Positions 32,651 through 44,782 of a DNA stretch of 64,000 nucleotides are shown here, piece after piece. Below the pieces are notes generated by a model. It saw only the letters and a program-made list of their open reading frames with translations, ran no database searches and was not told the origin of the DNA. Positions within the stretch are counted from its first letter, which is position 1; the number at the start of each line of letters is the position of its first letter. The position numbers and the translations under genes were made by a program. Source of the DNA: Cocos nucifera (Eukaryota > Streptophyta > Magnoliopsida > Arecales > Arecaceae). The stretch lies in NCBI GenBank assembly GCA_006176705.1, contig QRFJ01000495.1:186001-250000 (forward strand), in the 5' to 3' direction.

Positions 32651-33900
32651 ATTTTGGTTTGATAATTTCCTATCATAGTTTAATTTATGCAAAAGATAGG
32701 ACCATCAAAAATAAGAAATTTTTATTAAAATATAGTTATTCATAGTACACTCAGATTTTTCAAATTTCAAGGTTGGTGTAGCGCAACTCTTTGAAGCTCT
32801 TTTATGCGGTAAGTTCCTGGCCGAATAATTTTCTTGATTTCATAAGAACCATCCCAATTTAGAGCAAGCTTGCCTTTATTCTATGATTGAGAAACCTTTG
32901 TTTGGCGTAGTACCAAGTCTTCAACTTTGAATGTCTTACTCTTGACCTTAGAGTTATAGTACCAAGCTACATTTTGCTTATAGGCTGCCATTCGAACTTG
33001 AGCTTTCTTCCATTTCTTTTCAAATAAGTTAAGATTTATCTTGAGATCTTGTGAATTATTTTATTCATTTAAGCTTTCAATTTATGTCGAAGAAAGTTCA
33101 AGTTCGACTGGAATGACTACTTCAGTTTCAAATGCCAAAGCGAATGGTGTTTCTCCAGTAGACAGCCTTTGGATGATCCTATAAGTCCAGAGAACATGGT
33201 AGAGTTTATCCATTCATGTTCTTTTGGCTTGCTCAAGCCTTACCTTTATCTCCTACAACAGTGTTTTGTTAGTCACCTCAGCTTCTCCATTCACCTGAGG
33301 GTATGCCACGGATATGAAATGATGAGAAATGTTAAACTCTTCACAAAATTCAGTAAACTTTGCCCCTGCGAACTAGCATCCATTTTCAGTAATCAATGTT
33401 CGAGATAGACTAAACCTGCATATTATAGACTTCCATACAAAGTTCTGTACTTTAGCTTCAATAATTTTGATCAGAGGTTCGATTTCAACCTACTTAGTAA
33501 AATAGTCCACTGCTACCAAAAGAAACTTTCATTATCCGGATGCTATGAAAAATGGTCCAAGTATATTCATCCCCATCATGGAAATGGCTAAGGAGTGCTT
33601 AAAGTTGTAAGTAGAGAAGCTGGTTGCCACTGAATATTAGCATTTTTTGACATCGACCATACATTTTTACATAGTCAACTGCATCCTACTATATAATCAG
33701 CTAATCATATCCTTATCGGAGCAACTTGTAAGATAATGATCTAGCACCGAGGTAATTTTCATATACTTCTTCATGAACCTCTCTTAGGACATAATTGGCT
33801 TCAGATGGTCAAAGATATTTGAGTGGCAAGGAATAAGATCTCTTATATAGTTTGTTTTCATATAAGATGTAGCAAGAGGCCTCGTTTCTCAGTTTTTCGG
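32651..33900 (-). pseudogene. E7 integrase
   Basis: Read on the minus strand with stops. A remnant of the HHCC zinc-binding part lies near 33690-33650 (VKMYGRCQK). VAVDYFTK at about 33520 holds the first catalytic aspartate, followed by a stop at the conserved tryptophan. LITENG near 33395 has glutamate where aspartate is expected. AYPQVNGEAEVTNKTLL at about 33310 holds the catalytic glutamate. C-terminal text TGETPFALAFE appears near 33150 and the end (ELQRVA) near 32790. Enzyme of cDNA insertion; inactive here. Confidence 0.85.
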
Positions 33901-34049
33901 CTTCTTTGGGATCTCTTAAGAGGATGCCATCTTTAAGACACAAGACAAATGAATCGATCCAGCTGGGTTCATGGTCTACTTGCATCACCTAAGGTTTCTC
34001 CATACTTGGTTGCTAAAGAATTTTAAAGAAAACTTTCTTTGGCAAATCA

Positions 34050-34470
34050 TTCGGAGCTATGGTAGCCAATTTGGACAGAAGGTCAGCTATAGAATTTTTT
34101 GCTATTGAAATTTACTGAATGTTGAAACTATCAAAGGCTGAGTTTGAACTCTTCACTTTGTCTAGATATTTTCTCATATTTTTCTTCCAAGCTTCATAGC
34201 TGCCATTAACATGTCCTGCCACCAATTATGAATCACTGTAGATTTTTAGATGATCTATCCCTAATTCCTTGGCTATCTTTATTAATCCTGTAATCAGAGC
34301 TTTATACTCTACTCTATTGTTAGTTGTAGGAAATTCAAAACATAGCATATATTCAGCGATAACTCCTTCTAGACTGATAGGAATTAAGCCTGCTCCTGCT
34401 TCGAAAGCATTGGATGAATCATCAACATATAAGGCTTAGAAATCTTCAAAAAGGTCTGCCTTCTCTTCAA
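34050..34470 (-). pseudogene. E7 RNase H remnant
   Basis: Minus-strand text with many stops, aligned by position and phrase with the open E11 RNase H (61212-61015). It keeps a region equivalent to NNRAEYEALI as NNRVEYKALI around 34320. The DG active-site start is garbled. Confidence 0.65.
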
Positions 34471-34849
34471 AGGAACTCAGCTAGAGATTAGAGGTACTGG
34501 CTTCTTATTGCTCAAGCTTGATTGGATCAAGAATAATGCATTCTATCATAAAATTAGCCAGTATTTGAGCTTTAATAGATGGCCAAGGTTGAAACTTTAT
34601 ACCAAATTCTGTGAGCTCAATTGTTCATTTTATAATTCTTCCAGAGGTATCAGATCGATGAAAGACTATTTTTATGGGTTGATCTATGAGAATAATTATT
34701 GTATGCCCTTGAAAGTAGAGTCGGAGCTTCATGGCTGTAATCAATAAAGCATAAGTTAGCTTTTCTAACTTGATATACTTTGTTTCCATATCTCTCAAGA
34801 CTCAGCTTATGTAGTAGATAGGCTTTTGAACTTTATTCTCCTCCTAGAT

Positions 34850-35740
34850 TAGAATGGCTCGTATGGCCATAAGTGATACCACTAAATACAAAAATAATTT
34901 TTCATCAGGTTCAGGTTTGGCAAGGAGGGAAGGTAAGCCGAGGTAGATTTTTAGTTCTTCGAAGGCTTACTGACATTCAAAAGTTTAATAGAAGTTCTTC
35001 GATTATTTGAGCACTTGAAGAAAAGGCATGCAGCATTCCACCGATCTTGAAATAAAATAATTCAAAGCTATAATCTTTTCCATCAGACATTGAACTTTTT
35101 TATTGTCTTGGAGATGGTCATCTCTTGAATAGCTTAGATTTTCTCTGGATTTGCCTCTATATCGCATCTTGATACTATGAATCCCAAGAACTTTCCTATG
35201 ATCACTCCAAAAGTGTATTTTGTTGGGTTTAACTTCATCTTGTATTTTTGAAGAGTGTTGAATGTCCCCTCTAGGTCAGTAATATGAATTTTTGAAAATT
35301 AATTTTTGATAAGCATATCATCCACATAAACCTTCATGTTGTGGTCTATCTGCTCCTTGATGAAGATTTTGTTCACCAGGTGCTAATAGGTTGCACTTGC
35401 ATTTTTAAGTTAGAAAGGCATAATCCTGTAACAATAAAAATCACGATCAGTAATAAAAGTAGTTTTCTCCTCATTTTTAGGCACCATCCAGATTTAGTTA
35501 TAATCAAAGAAGGATCCATGAAGGTGAGGAGCTCATGGCCTGAGGTTGCATCCATCAATTGATCGATTTAGGATAGAGGGTAGCTATCCTTTGGATAGGC
35601 TTTGTTCAAATCAGTAAAGTCTATACACATTCACCATTTTTTATTTGCTTTTTTCATGAGGACTACATTTGCTATCCAGTCTAGGTAAGATACTTGTCGA
35701 ATGAACTGAGCTTTAAGAAACTTATCCACCTCATCCACAA
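34850..35740 (-). pseudogene. E7 reverse transcriptase
   Basis: NVVLMKKANKKW near 35690 opens the domain. SGHELLTFMDPS (35558 downward) and NMKVYVDDMLIK near 35340 follow; the YVDD catalytic box is intact. KYKMKLNPTKYTFGV and KFLGFIVSRCDIEANPEKI come after it near 35250-35150. Stops and frameshifts interrupt it. Homologous throughout to E11 62452-61612. Confidence 0.87.
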
Positions 35741-36089
35741 TCACCTTCTATTGCTTTAGTGTAAAGTTTCGCTTTTCTTGCTTCACAAGTCGATGCTTAT
35801 GATCTACACTCAGGTGGTGTTCTATCATCGTTGCATCTATCCTAGGCATATCTACAGGAGCTTAAGCAAAAATGACCGCATTCTCTACAAAAAGGTAATA
35901 AGCTATCTTTTAACTTCTTCATCTAAATTTAAACCAATTTGAATTGTATGGTCTTCGTTCCCATTATTTAGAGAGATTATGACAAGATCATCATTGAGTT
36001 CTCCCCGCTCTTCAATTAGATCATTCTGAACATCCAAACCATCCACAAAGTGGACTTCAGGCTGCTTACCATTTTGTAGAGTAATTATA

Positions 36090-36416
36090 TAACAATGTCA
36101 TGCCAGAGCTTGATTGCCTCAAACTTCTCCAATACTAAATTTTGTCATAAACTTCATCTTTAAGTAATATGTTGATACTATAGCTCGAAATGTGTTAAGT
36201 CTGGATCGTCCAAGAATGGCATTGTAGGTAGAAAGAGCTTTAACCACCAAAAAATCAATCTGAGTATGAGCTTGCTTTGGGTACCGACCTACTATAGTGA
36301 GTAAAGTAATTATTCTCTCAACTAGTACAATGTCATTGGTAAACCCTTCTAATGGATTGATTAATAGTCCCATACAACTATTTGGTATAGACATCTTGGA
36401 GAAAGCATCATAAAAT
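36090..36416 (-). pseudogene. E7 aspartic protease, C-terminal part
   Basis: The open frame 36394-36119 contains VERIITLLTIVGRYPKQAHT, QIDFLVVKALSTYNAILGRS and RLNTFRAIVSTYYLKMKF, the usual end of Tat-type retropepsin before RT. The active-site DxG part is beyond 36416 and lost. The break coincides with the start of E9. Confidence 0.8.
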
Positions 36417-38912
36417 TATTGGAAAATGTGTCCCAAAGCTAATCATCAGTTTGTTGATAGCTGAGCAATATTGTAATTATAATTAATTTATTAATGAATA
36501 AAATAATATTTTAATTTCTTTTATCATAAAGTTTACATCTTCTAATAGTCTTTATTATTATGATGAAGTTCTTAAGACTATTTAATTTCAATAAAAAAAG
36601 AATTTATCGATTAGTTCTTAAAACTGTTCATGACTAAATGATAAGCAGTTAATAAGGATGACAGCATCTATCGAGCATAGATCATTGTGTACCATATAGA
36701 TTGATTATCCTCTTAACCAAGGAGTATGGAGACACTGGTATGGCATATAGGTGAGATATAAGGGTACATCATCATTGAACGTGACCAACTCTAGAGTATT
36801 TTGCTATCAAGAATGTCGCTGATGGAATATATGTATAAGTATCCCTTAGACCTGAGATCATCTCAGTGGCTTACAAGCAACTCACTGTGCTTTGGTACCA
36901 GACTAACTAAATTTTTAATTTAGTAATGGAAGATTTTTGGGTACAGTCAAGTACTTGCGAAGTTGGTGTGTGATCAAGATGGGATTGACCACTCTACGAG
37001 TTGGAGAAGAATGTACCACTATATTTCAATATAGCAAAACTTTGGCCAACATAATCCATGAGATGGATTTAATATTTTAAAATATAATGTGGATAGCTTG
37101 ACTAGAGTTGATAGTTAAAATCTGAGGTATCCTACGAGTATTTTGGTCAAGGAGATGAATTATATGGAAACTATATCCATATGGGTTCTAAGGATATTCT
37201 TCTACACATTCGACTTATCCAACCATCGGGTACCATTGCTAGGTGGTTACTTTGATTTATACAAAAATTTATTTCTATGCTACCAACTTAGATTTGGACT
37301 TATAGAGTCACACATATTAGAGTTCATGATCTGATCGGATGGTTGATCAATGATTAAGAATCATTCTAGGGTTAAACGATCAATACGATTAATGTTTAAC
37401 TTAGTGCAAATGTTGCAGGAGGATCGATTGGCAATTGAATTGCTAATTAGCTGAATTTGATTAAACCAAAGAATTGAGATTAAGTATAATTAAATATAAT
37501 ATAATTAAATTTGGTTTGGGCTTGATTGGATCAAGTTCAATTAGTTTATTGGATAAGCCAAGTGCAAGGAAGAACCATTCCTAGTTCAACTAGGACTTGG
37601 GTCAACCCAATTTTATAATTTAATTAAAAAATTAAATTAGAATTAAATTAAATTTAATATAATTTAATTAGATTCTTATTTACGTTAGGACCTAATTTAA
37701 TTGGGTTGATTTGCTTCTATTTTAATTTGGTTTGAGAAACCATATGGACCAAATCAAAGTAGTCCTAGTGTGACTAGGAACTTCCATCCTTGCACCACCT
37801 ATACCCCATGCCCCCCACGCCCATCTCTCTATCTCTATTTTGGCATGAAATCTCTCTCTCTCCCTAAAGTTCATGTACGCCCACCCTCTCTCTCTATTTC
37901 CTATATGGTATTAAGTTGTAGACCAAGTCAATACATGGCAAGTTGTTGTGGGTTTGAATTCTATATGATAGAATCCCAATAAACTTGGACTCTTTCCTTG
38001 TACCACCCTCCACCCTAATTTCTCTCCTTGTTTTCCATTGTAAAAAGAGGAATTTTGTGTGCCCATTTGTGGTGGTCCATGGCTGGAAGAAAGGAGGGGG
38101 CGCCCAACACTTGGGCACCCCAACTTATTGCCTTAATTGAACCTGCCTTATCTAGGTATTCGACGTAGGCAAGACTCCTCCATATCTTATTATTTAAAAT
38201 AAATTTTAAGCTAATTTTTTTATAAATTTTAGATAATTAAGAGAGGTTTTGGGTGTGTGAGAATTAGAGGGATTAGCTTCTTGGGCATTGGGTTTTCATA
38301 GACACCAATCTAGGTGTCTAGGTGAGAGAAAAAAGAAGAAGAGGGTCTTCTTCTAGGGTTTCTTCTATTCATCCCTTTTCCTCTACTTTTGAGATTATTT
38401 TGAGAGTGTCTTAGATATAAAATCTTTGCTCTTTCTTTTGATCTTTGGAGAGTCCAAATCTAGAAGAAGAAAGCAATGGATCGACCGTCAAAGAAGGATT
38501 AGCACAGTACTAGCATAATGTGCTGATTTTCTGCATCGAATTTCTGATCGGGATTCGTGGGCTTGTGTGGACATCACTTAGAAGCTGGACATATGTGTGG
38601 CTCAGAGCTTCATCGTTCAGCTTGGATCAGTAAGTTAGAACATCTAACTTGCATAGATAATATTGATATGGTCCTATCTTACATGTATGCAATAGATCTA
38701 ATGTAGATATGTGTTGATGTGATCAGCTTCTTTTTCTCTATCATATATTTTTGATTTTTGATTTAATCTCATACCATAATCATGTAATAGGATATTATAT
38801 CTAAGATAATCTCTAATTTTAAGAATAAATTTTGATTTATTTCAATCTTTCACTGCCAGATTTTGAAAAAGTTTTAAGATCTAGCCCTGAAACCCTAGAT
38901 CTAGTTCCTTCA
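36417..38912 (+). mobile_element. E9 5' LTR (2496 bp)
   Basis: Starts TATTGG (TGTTGG type) and ends CCTTCA two bases before the PBS. Its first 1.75 kb aligns with E2 2446-4190. Contains AT-rich AATTTAATTAGATT-type repeats (37480-37700) and (CT)n stretches (37800-37905). Frames such as 37143-37334, 37770-37982 and 37894-38123 are accidental. Confidence 0.88.
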
Positions 38913-38914
38913 AT

Positions 38915-38926
38915 TGGTATTAGAGC
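38915..38926 (+). promoter_or_regulatory. E9 primer-binding site
   Basis: TGGTATTAGAGC, one mismatch from the initiator methionine tRNA complement. Confidence 0.82.
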
Positions 38927-40985
38927 CTAGATTGATTATTACATGATTATATGTACATATTTAGATTATTTTTTAGATTAAAATATATTTATAATCTAAT
39001 TATTAAATCTAAAATTAAAAATTATGAGCACATGAACTGATTATAAAGTTGTCCTACTATAAGGTTAACCTCTTACAGTGGATAGGTTGTCCTAGTTCTT
39101 GTAGATCTATTTTTTATCATAAATTTATTTGATATGATCTAATTTTATTTATGATTTATTAGATTTAAAAAAAATAGATCTAAAAATAAAAGTTTTAGAT
39201 TGTACGGACTGATTATAAGGTTATCCTGTTGTAAGATTTATCCGTTACGGTGGAGAGATTGTCCTAGTACGTGCTGATCTAAAATATTGATCATAAAATT
39301 TTAGATTAGATCTAAAAAATTTTATAATTTAATTAAAAATATTTTAATTTAATTTTAATCATCATATATGTGTTAGATTTGATCTAAGAAAATTTATGAT
39401 TGATTGGAGTTGAGACTATTTCAATTACATGAACCTATTTAGATTAGATCTAAAGTAGTTTCATGCTTATCTTATTTATATTTTGATTATGAATCAAACA
39501 TATGAGTTGGTTGGTAGAATCATGTTATAAAAATAGTTTATAAATATAAAAATTATTTTTGAAAAGCCGAACCCTAACCCTCAACTCCAAACTTAATTAA
39601 GAATTAAGAAGTTGTTTGATTAGGATCTAGGATTCTGAATTAAAGAGCCTAAGACACAAATCATAACACATTGGATTAAATGGGTTAGTAGAAATTAGGT
39701 TCATTAATTGGGTTAGACCTAGGGTTAGATTAAAGAATGGACTTAATTAGAGAATTGACTAAATCTAATCAATTGTTGTCTTATACTAGGTCAAGAATTC
39801 TTTAGATTAATTACAATAGTTGTAATTGGTCAAGTCTATGTCTTTAACAAGATCCAAGATGGACTTGATTCTTTGCTACGTAGTTTAGCATGAACTATTA
39901 GGTTGATCTAATCGAGACTAATTGAACCAGTTGATGTCTAAGGTAAACCAAACCGATGGTCTTTAATTGACAGCCCACTTATTCGATCATTTCTGATGGT
40001 ATCTAAGGCAAGCTTTGGCAGATCTTCCTACTGATTGAACTTATCTGACCTCTGGATGAAATTATATTTTGATCGGATCACTTAACTATTCGAGCTAACC
40101 CATATTTGCTAGGTAAATCAGTGTGACTAATTTAGGTGCTCCTAGACTAGCCTAGTAATGGTCTCCCTTAAGCTGACTTGGTGAAGCCAATGGGAGGATC
40201 ATGACAAGCTGGTTCATCTGACCTTCTCTCTTTCTTAAATTAAAATCCTTCAAAATAATTAGATCCTTAAAATAAAATAGTTATGGTGATAACTAGATCA
40301 TAGCCATCATTAAGTAGATGATAATGGGTCCATTAGTTGGATAACCATTGGAGGCCCATAGGCTTGGTGCTTGTCCGCTAATAAAATTATCATTCATAAT
40401 ATGATTTCTTGGTCGTGTCTTTCTAAATGGTGATTAGGTTGACCAACCATAGTTGGGCTTAATCATTCATTAATTAGATGGACCAAGTATGATCATGTTA
40501 ATGGTTGGACCTAATCAAGACTTTCAGTGGAGGCCCTAGCCTACTGAAAAAATACCTGAGACAAAATTAAATTACTAAAAATTATTTGAAGAAATAATTG
40601 GTTATGAACCTATACTTAAATGTACATGGGTTGACCAACCATAGTTAGGCTTATGTGTAGTCTATGAGGATTCTAGTACCCATTAAGGAATTGGGGTGAT
40701 TCCTTGAATTGAAGGTAGAGGCTACCAATTCAAATAAAATAGTAGGAGAACCTTTTGATTAAAGTCTAAATCTTTAGGTTTAATTAATCAATTACTAATT
40801 AGACTTTTGGTTCTCCTTTATGCAGTTAAATCCAAACCACAGTTGCTCTATTCACTGTTAGACAGTGATAAACTTATGGGATCCAACTTCGATAATAAGT
40901 ATCAGAAGTTCAATATTATTTAGTAGCATGAAGTGATTCGTGCTGGGGCCTCTATGCTTAGTTTAAACATAAGGTCCAAAAATAA
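38927..40985 (+). other. E9 non-coding leader; gag core missing
   Basis: About 2 kb without a meaningful frame. Two imperfect copies of a unit of about 172 bp start ACTGATTATA at 39036 and 39208, each with GTCCTACTATAAGG/ATCCTGTTGTAAG and GATTGTCCTAGT. The leader runs to about 40830 and then almost directly into the zinc knuckle, so the UBN2 gag domain expected here (present in E12 at 53707-54300) has been deleted. Confidence 0.65.
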
Positions 40986-41680
40986 TCTAGATCAGGTAGA
41001 ATGCTTCCACTGTAAGAAGCAGGGGCATTGGAAGAGGAACTATCCTTAGTATCTTGATTTTCATGACCCCAATAGGCTGAATAATAGAGATGAGATAGTT
41101 GCTGATCAAGAATATTAAATGATAACACCTTGTAATTTCTCTATTTGTGATACTTCTACTTGGGTATTAGATACTAGAAGTCCAGTCCATATTTGCAATA
41201 CATTGTAAGAACTTCAAATTAGTAGAAAATTTAAAAATAATGAGTGATTTCCGAATGTTGGAGATGGAAGGTCTGTTCCAGTTCTAGCTATGAAAATAGT
41301 TTAACTTATTCTCAATACTAATATCATTTCTTTAAATGAATATCATTATTGTCCTTTCTTTCTGATGAGTGTAATCTCTATTAGCCTTTTGGCCAAAGAT
41401 GGTTATCATTTATCTATAAAGAGAGATTATTTTAATATTATTATGAATGATATTACAATAATGCAAGGATCATAAAAGAGGGATATTTATATTTTATCAC
41501 AGTCTGTGAGTGTAATGTATACTTCTAGAAAATATCCTAGATTAGATAATATCTTCGATATCTACCTATAGCACTGTAGACTAGGTCACATTAATAAGAA
41601 CAGGATAAATAGGTTGATCTAAGAGAAAATTCTAAAAGTCAGTGATTGTGAATCACTTCCAACTTGTGAGTCATGTCTTC
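40986..41680 (+). pseudogene. E9 zinc knuckle, protease and GAG-pre-integrase remnant
   Basis: CFHCKKQGHWKRNYP at 41002-41046 is a CCHC knuckle whose last cysteine is tyrosine. After a stop, TWVLDTRSPVHICNT at about 41157-41200 is the aspartic protease active site with DTG changed to DTR. CRLGHINKNRINRLI at about 41578 is the histidine-containing GAG-pre-integrase motif. CESCLLRKMTKSSF at about 41665 links to integrase. Stops occur every 20-60 codons. Confidence 0.83.
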
Positions 41681-41688
41681 TTAGAAAA

Positions 41689-42420
41689 ATGACCAAGTCA
41701 TCTTTTACTAAAAAAGGTGAGAGAGCCACTGAGCTGTTAGGTCTTGTATATACAGATGTATGTGGACCAATAAGCACAGGTGTCAGAGGTAGATATTTTT
41801 ACTTCATCACTTTCATAGATGATCTATCCAGATATGGATATATCTATCAAATGAAACATAAGTTAGATTCATTTGAAATATTCAAAAGATACCAAAGTGA
41901 AGTAGAAAAATAAATTAGAAAGAGTATTAAAACTCTTCGATCAAATCAAGAAGGTAAATATCTATCCAGTGAGTTCTTGACATATCTAGGAGAGAATGAG
42001 ATTTTCTTATAATGGACTCCTCCAGAAACACCACAGCATAATGGTGTATTGGAAAGTAGAAATCAAACCTTGTTAGATATGGTTCGATCCATGATGGGAT
42101 TTGCTTGTCTGCCTATTTTATTTTGAGGTTATTCTTTTGAGATTGCATGTTATATATTGAACAATGCACTGAGTAAATCTATCGCAAAGACTCTATATGA
42201 GATATGGACTGGGCATAGGCTTACACTCTCTCACCTACAGGTTTGGAGATGTCCAGTCTATGTCAAATGTTTGCATACAGATAAGCTTGGATCTCGATCT
42301 GATAAGTATATGTTTATAGGATATTTCAAAGAAAGTAAGGGTTACTATTTCCACCATGCTAATGAATAAAAAATGTTCATCAGTTTTAAGACAATCTTTT
42401 TAGAAAAGAAGTTCCTTAGT
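41689..42420 (+). pseudogene. E9 integrase
   Basis: The frame 41689-41913 holds LVYTDVCGPISTGVRGRY with the first catalytic aspartate and FIDDLSRYGYIYQMKHK. After a stop, TLRSNQEGKY has asparagine at the second catalytic aspartate. TPQHNGVLESRNQTLLDMVR (about 42030-42090) keeps the glutamate. Frame 42157-42369 carries YEIWTGHRLTLSHLQVWRCP and KYMFIGYFKESKGYYF, the typical end of copia integrase. Inactive because of stops and the D-to-N change. Confidence 0.88.
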
Positions 42421-42594
42421 GAAGAAATTATTGCCTCTAAGATTGAACTTGATGAAGATTAACAAGTAAAAAGATCGACACATATAGCTGAACCTGAGTC
42501 AGATTTGACTAGATCAGATTCGGAGCCTAATGTACCTACACGATTAAGATGATCTGATAGAGTATCACGTCAGTCGGATAGATACTATAATTTC

Positions 42595-43777
42595 TTGGTC
42601 CAAGATGGTGATCCAATTGAACTTGATGAGAATGATGAGAATCCGATCACCTATATGGATTTAATGCAAAGACCTGATTTCGAGAAATGGCTTAAGGCCA
42701 TGAAGTCCGAAATGGAGTCCATGAAGGTCAACGATGTGTGGACATTGGTTGACCCATCCGAAGGAGTTCAACCTATTAGGTGTAAGTGGGTCTTCAAAAG
42801 GAAGAGGGGCGCAGGTGGAAAGGTGGAGATCTATAAAGCCCATTTGGTTGCCAAAAAATATCGTCAATGCTATGGTATTGACTATGATAAGATATTCTCT
42901 TCTATGGCAATGCTTAAATTCATTCGAATAATGTTTGCGATTGCTACCCATCTAGACTATGAGATCTAGCAGATGGATGTAAAGATAGCTTTCTTAAATG
43001 GAGAGCTGACCGAAGAGGTGTATATGATACAATCTAAGGGGTTCACATCCATAGATGATTCCAAGGTGTGTAAGCTTCAGAGATCCATTTATGGATTGAA
43101 GCAGGCATCTCAGAGTTGGAACATGCATTTTGATATGGTGATCAAAATGTATGGCTTCGTTAAAAATGGAGAAGAGCCCTGAATTTACAAAATAGGCAAA
43201 TGGTCCAATAGTGGTATTCCTTGTCTTGTACGTGGATAACATTCTCTTAATCGAGAATGACATTCTTGCACTACAGGGAATAAAAGTTTGGTTATCATCA
43301 TAGTTCTCCATGAAGGACTTGGGTGAAGCATTCTATATCCTAGGGATGAAGATCTATAGGGATAGATCTAAGAGGATGCTTGGGTTATCCTAGTCCATGT
43401 ACATAGATACTATGCTGAAGAGATTCAGCATGGAGAATTCTAAAAAATGCATTCTTTTGATAGGCCATGAAATTTCTCTCTCTAATAAGGATTGTCTAAC
43501 AACTCCTAAAAAGAGAGAGCATATGAGTAGAGTCCCATATACTTTCACAGTGAAATCTATCATGTACGCCATGATATGTATGAGACCGGACGTGGCATGC
43601 TTACTAGGAATAGTGAGTAGATACTAATCTGATCCTAGAGAAAACTACTAAAAAGGGGTTAAAGCCATCCTTAATTATTTGAGAAATATTAAGGACCAAT
43701 GGTTAGTATATGATGAGTCAGATATGAAACTTATGGTGTTTATGTTATTCCAGATGGCTGCTTTAATAGTATTCTAT
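42595..43777 (+). pseudogene. E9 reverse transcriptase and RNase H entry
   Basis: Open frame 42595-42969 starts with the linker and reads WLKAMKSEMESMKVNDVWTL, PIRCKWVFKRKRGAGGKVE and GIDYDKIFSSMAMLKFIRI. After one stop, 42973-43182 reads MDVKIAFLNGELTEEVYM and KLQRSIYGLKQASQSWN. A frameshift precedes YVDN at about 43236, where the second catalytic aspartate of YVDD is asparagine. 43397-43627 carries the MYIDTMLKRFSMENSKK phrase and PYTFTVKSIMYAMICMRPDV. SRYQSDPREN near 43615 matches the start of E2. Coding similarity fades near 43760. Confidence 0.9.
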
Positions 43778-44782
43778 TGGGATCAATTCTTGCTACTCAA
43801 TAATTGTAGAAACAACAATAACGATTTGAGAAAAGGGATGGCCATTCTACTAAAATCCTAGCAAATCCTAGGGCATGGAGAAAAAGGAGAGAATGGGAAA
43901 GGAAGAGAGATTTCAGGGAGAAAAGGCTTGTATTGATTTCGTGCTTAGTGTGCAAAACTCAGTATAGAATATATATACCTAGTCAAATAAGATCCAACCT
44001 AAAAAACTCTCCTAGAGAACCTAATGTGATGCACTCCCCAAACTCATGTACATCCATGTCTTGAAAAAAAAATTGATGCACTAGAGATTAGAAGATCTGG
44101 AACTAGCAACCAAAGATCTCTAACTAGAAAGAGACGACAGCCTTGAAGAATAGACACCAAGAGATGGACGGTAAATCCAAAGAGAGAGAGAGAGAGGAAT
44201 TAGATCTTGGGGAAAAAAGAGATTTCTGTATTCTCTTCTTTTCAAAAATATTTCATATACAAAATATATATAAACAACCTGAGTCAATATGACTCAACCC
44301 TAAAAAACTCTCCTAGGCTAACTCATATAACAAAGCACTCACCCAAGCCCATGTCTTGTATGCTCTCATCCCTAGGACTAAAGACCCAGCCCTATACATA
44401 AGTTAGCCACCTTAAGACCTCTCAACCCACACCTTAAGATCCCTTGGATTAGATCCAATTCAAGTCCAAACAAAGAAACTCGTGCTCATCTGTCCGTCTA
44501 TTCGAGCTGGCTCAGCGAACACTCGAGCCTTCTCGATCGCCTGCCAAGCCATAGATTCTTAAAAATACATTCTCTATTTGTCTGAGAGAGTTGGCTGAAT
44601 TTTAGCCCAAGCTAGCTCGATCTCATCCCAAGCTGGCTCAACTTGTATCTGAGCCAGCTCGATAGTGTATCAGCTCTCCTTCTTAATTGATACAACTTCA
44701 GTCGATCCAAGCCTCCAAGAGCCACCACCTTATCTCTTTTATAATCTCTCAAGCCTTGGGAGAACTACCCTTGCTCTTTCAA
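43778..44782 (-). mobile_element. E10: copia 3' LTR region, partly duplicated
   Basis: Related on the minus strand to the E3 LTR. Start (minus) TTGAAAG at about 44782 follows the RNase H end; the left border near 43778 is uncertain. A segment recurs within it: AAAAACTCTCCTAG followed by a GCACTC...CCCA.GCCCATG phrase appears at about 44010-44060 and again at 44310-44360, each preceded by an ATATATA stretch, which suggests two LTR pieces or an internal duplication. A short (AG)n run lies at 44180-44196. Confidence 0.55.

Larger units (their letters stand above)
23160..36416 (-). mobile_element. E7: Tat-lineage Ty3/gypsy element with antisense ORF (truncated)
   Basis: The orientation is minus, as shown by protease, RT, RNase H and integrase remnants in that order from 36416 down to about 32760. 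After integrase come a tandem-repeat array (31470-32650), then an ORF on the plus strand with a Transposase_28-like region and coiled coils (aORF), then the 3' LTR (23160-24223). Extra antisense ORFs and 3' tandem repeats are known features of the plant Tat clade. The 5' LTR, gag and N-terminal protease are lost where E9 begins at 36417. E8 is inserted in the aORF. E7 is more decayed than its relative E11. Confidence 0.88.
36417..43777 (+). mobile_element. E9: copia element, 5' LTR to RNase H start
   Basis: Has a full 5' LTR (36417-38912), PBS, leader, and gag knuckle-protease-integrase-RT remnants in copia order, ending in the RT/RNase H connection near 43760, where E10 sequence begins. It inserted into E7 protease; AAAAT (36412-36416) is the expected left duplication. 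The 3' part is not in the window. Same family as fragment E2. Confidence 0.85.

Noticed and set aside
37770..38123. Overlapping frames on both strands in the E9 LTR
   Set aside because: Located in the LTR; the E2 LTR copy does not keep any of these frames.
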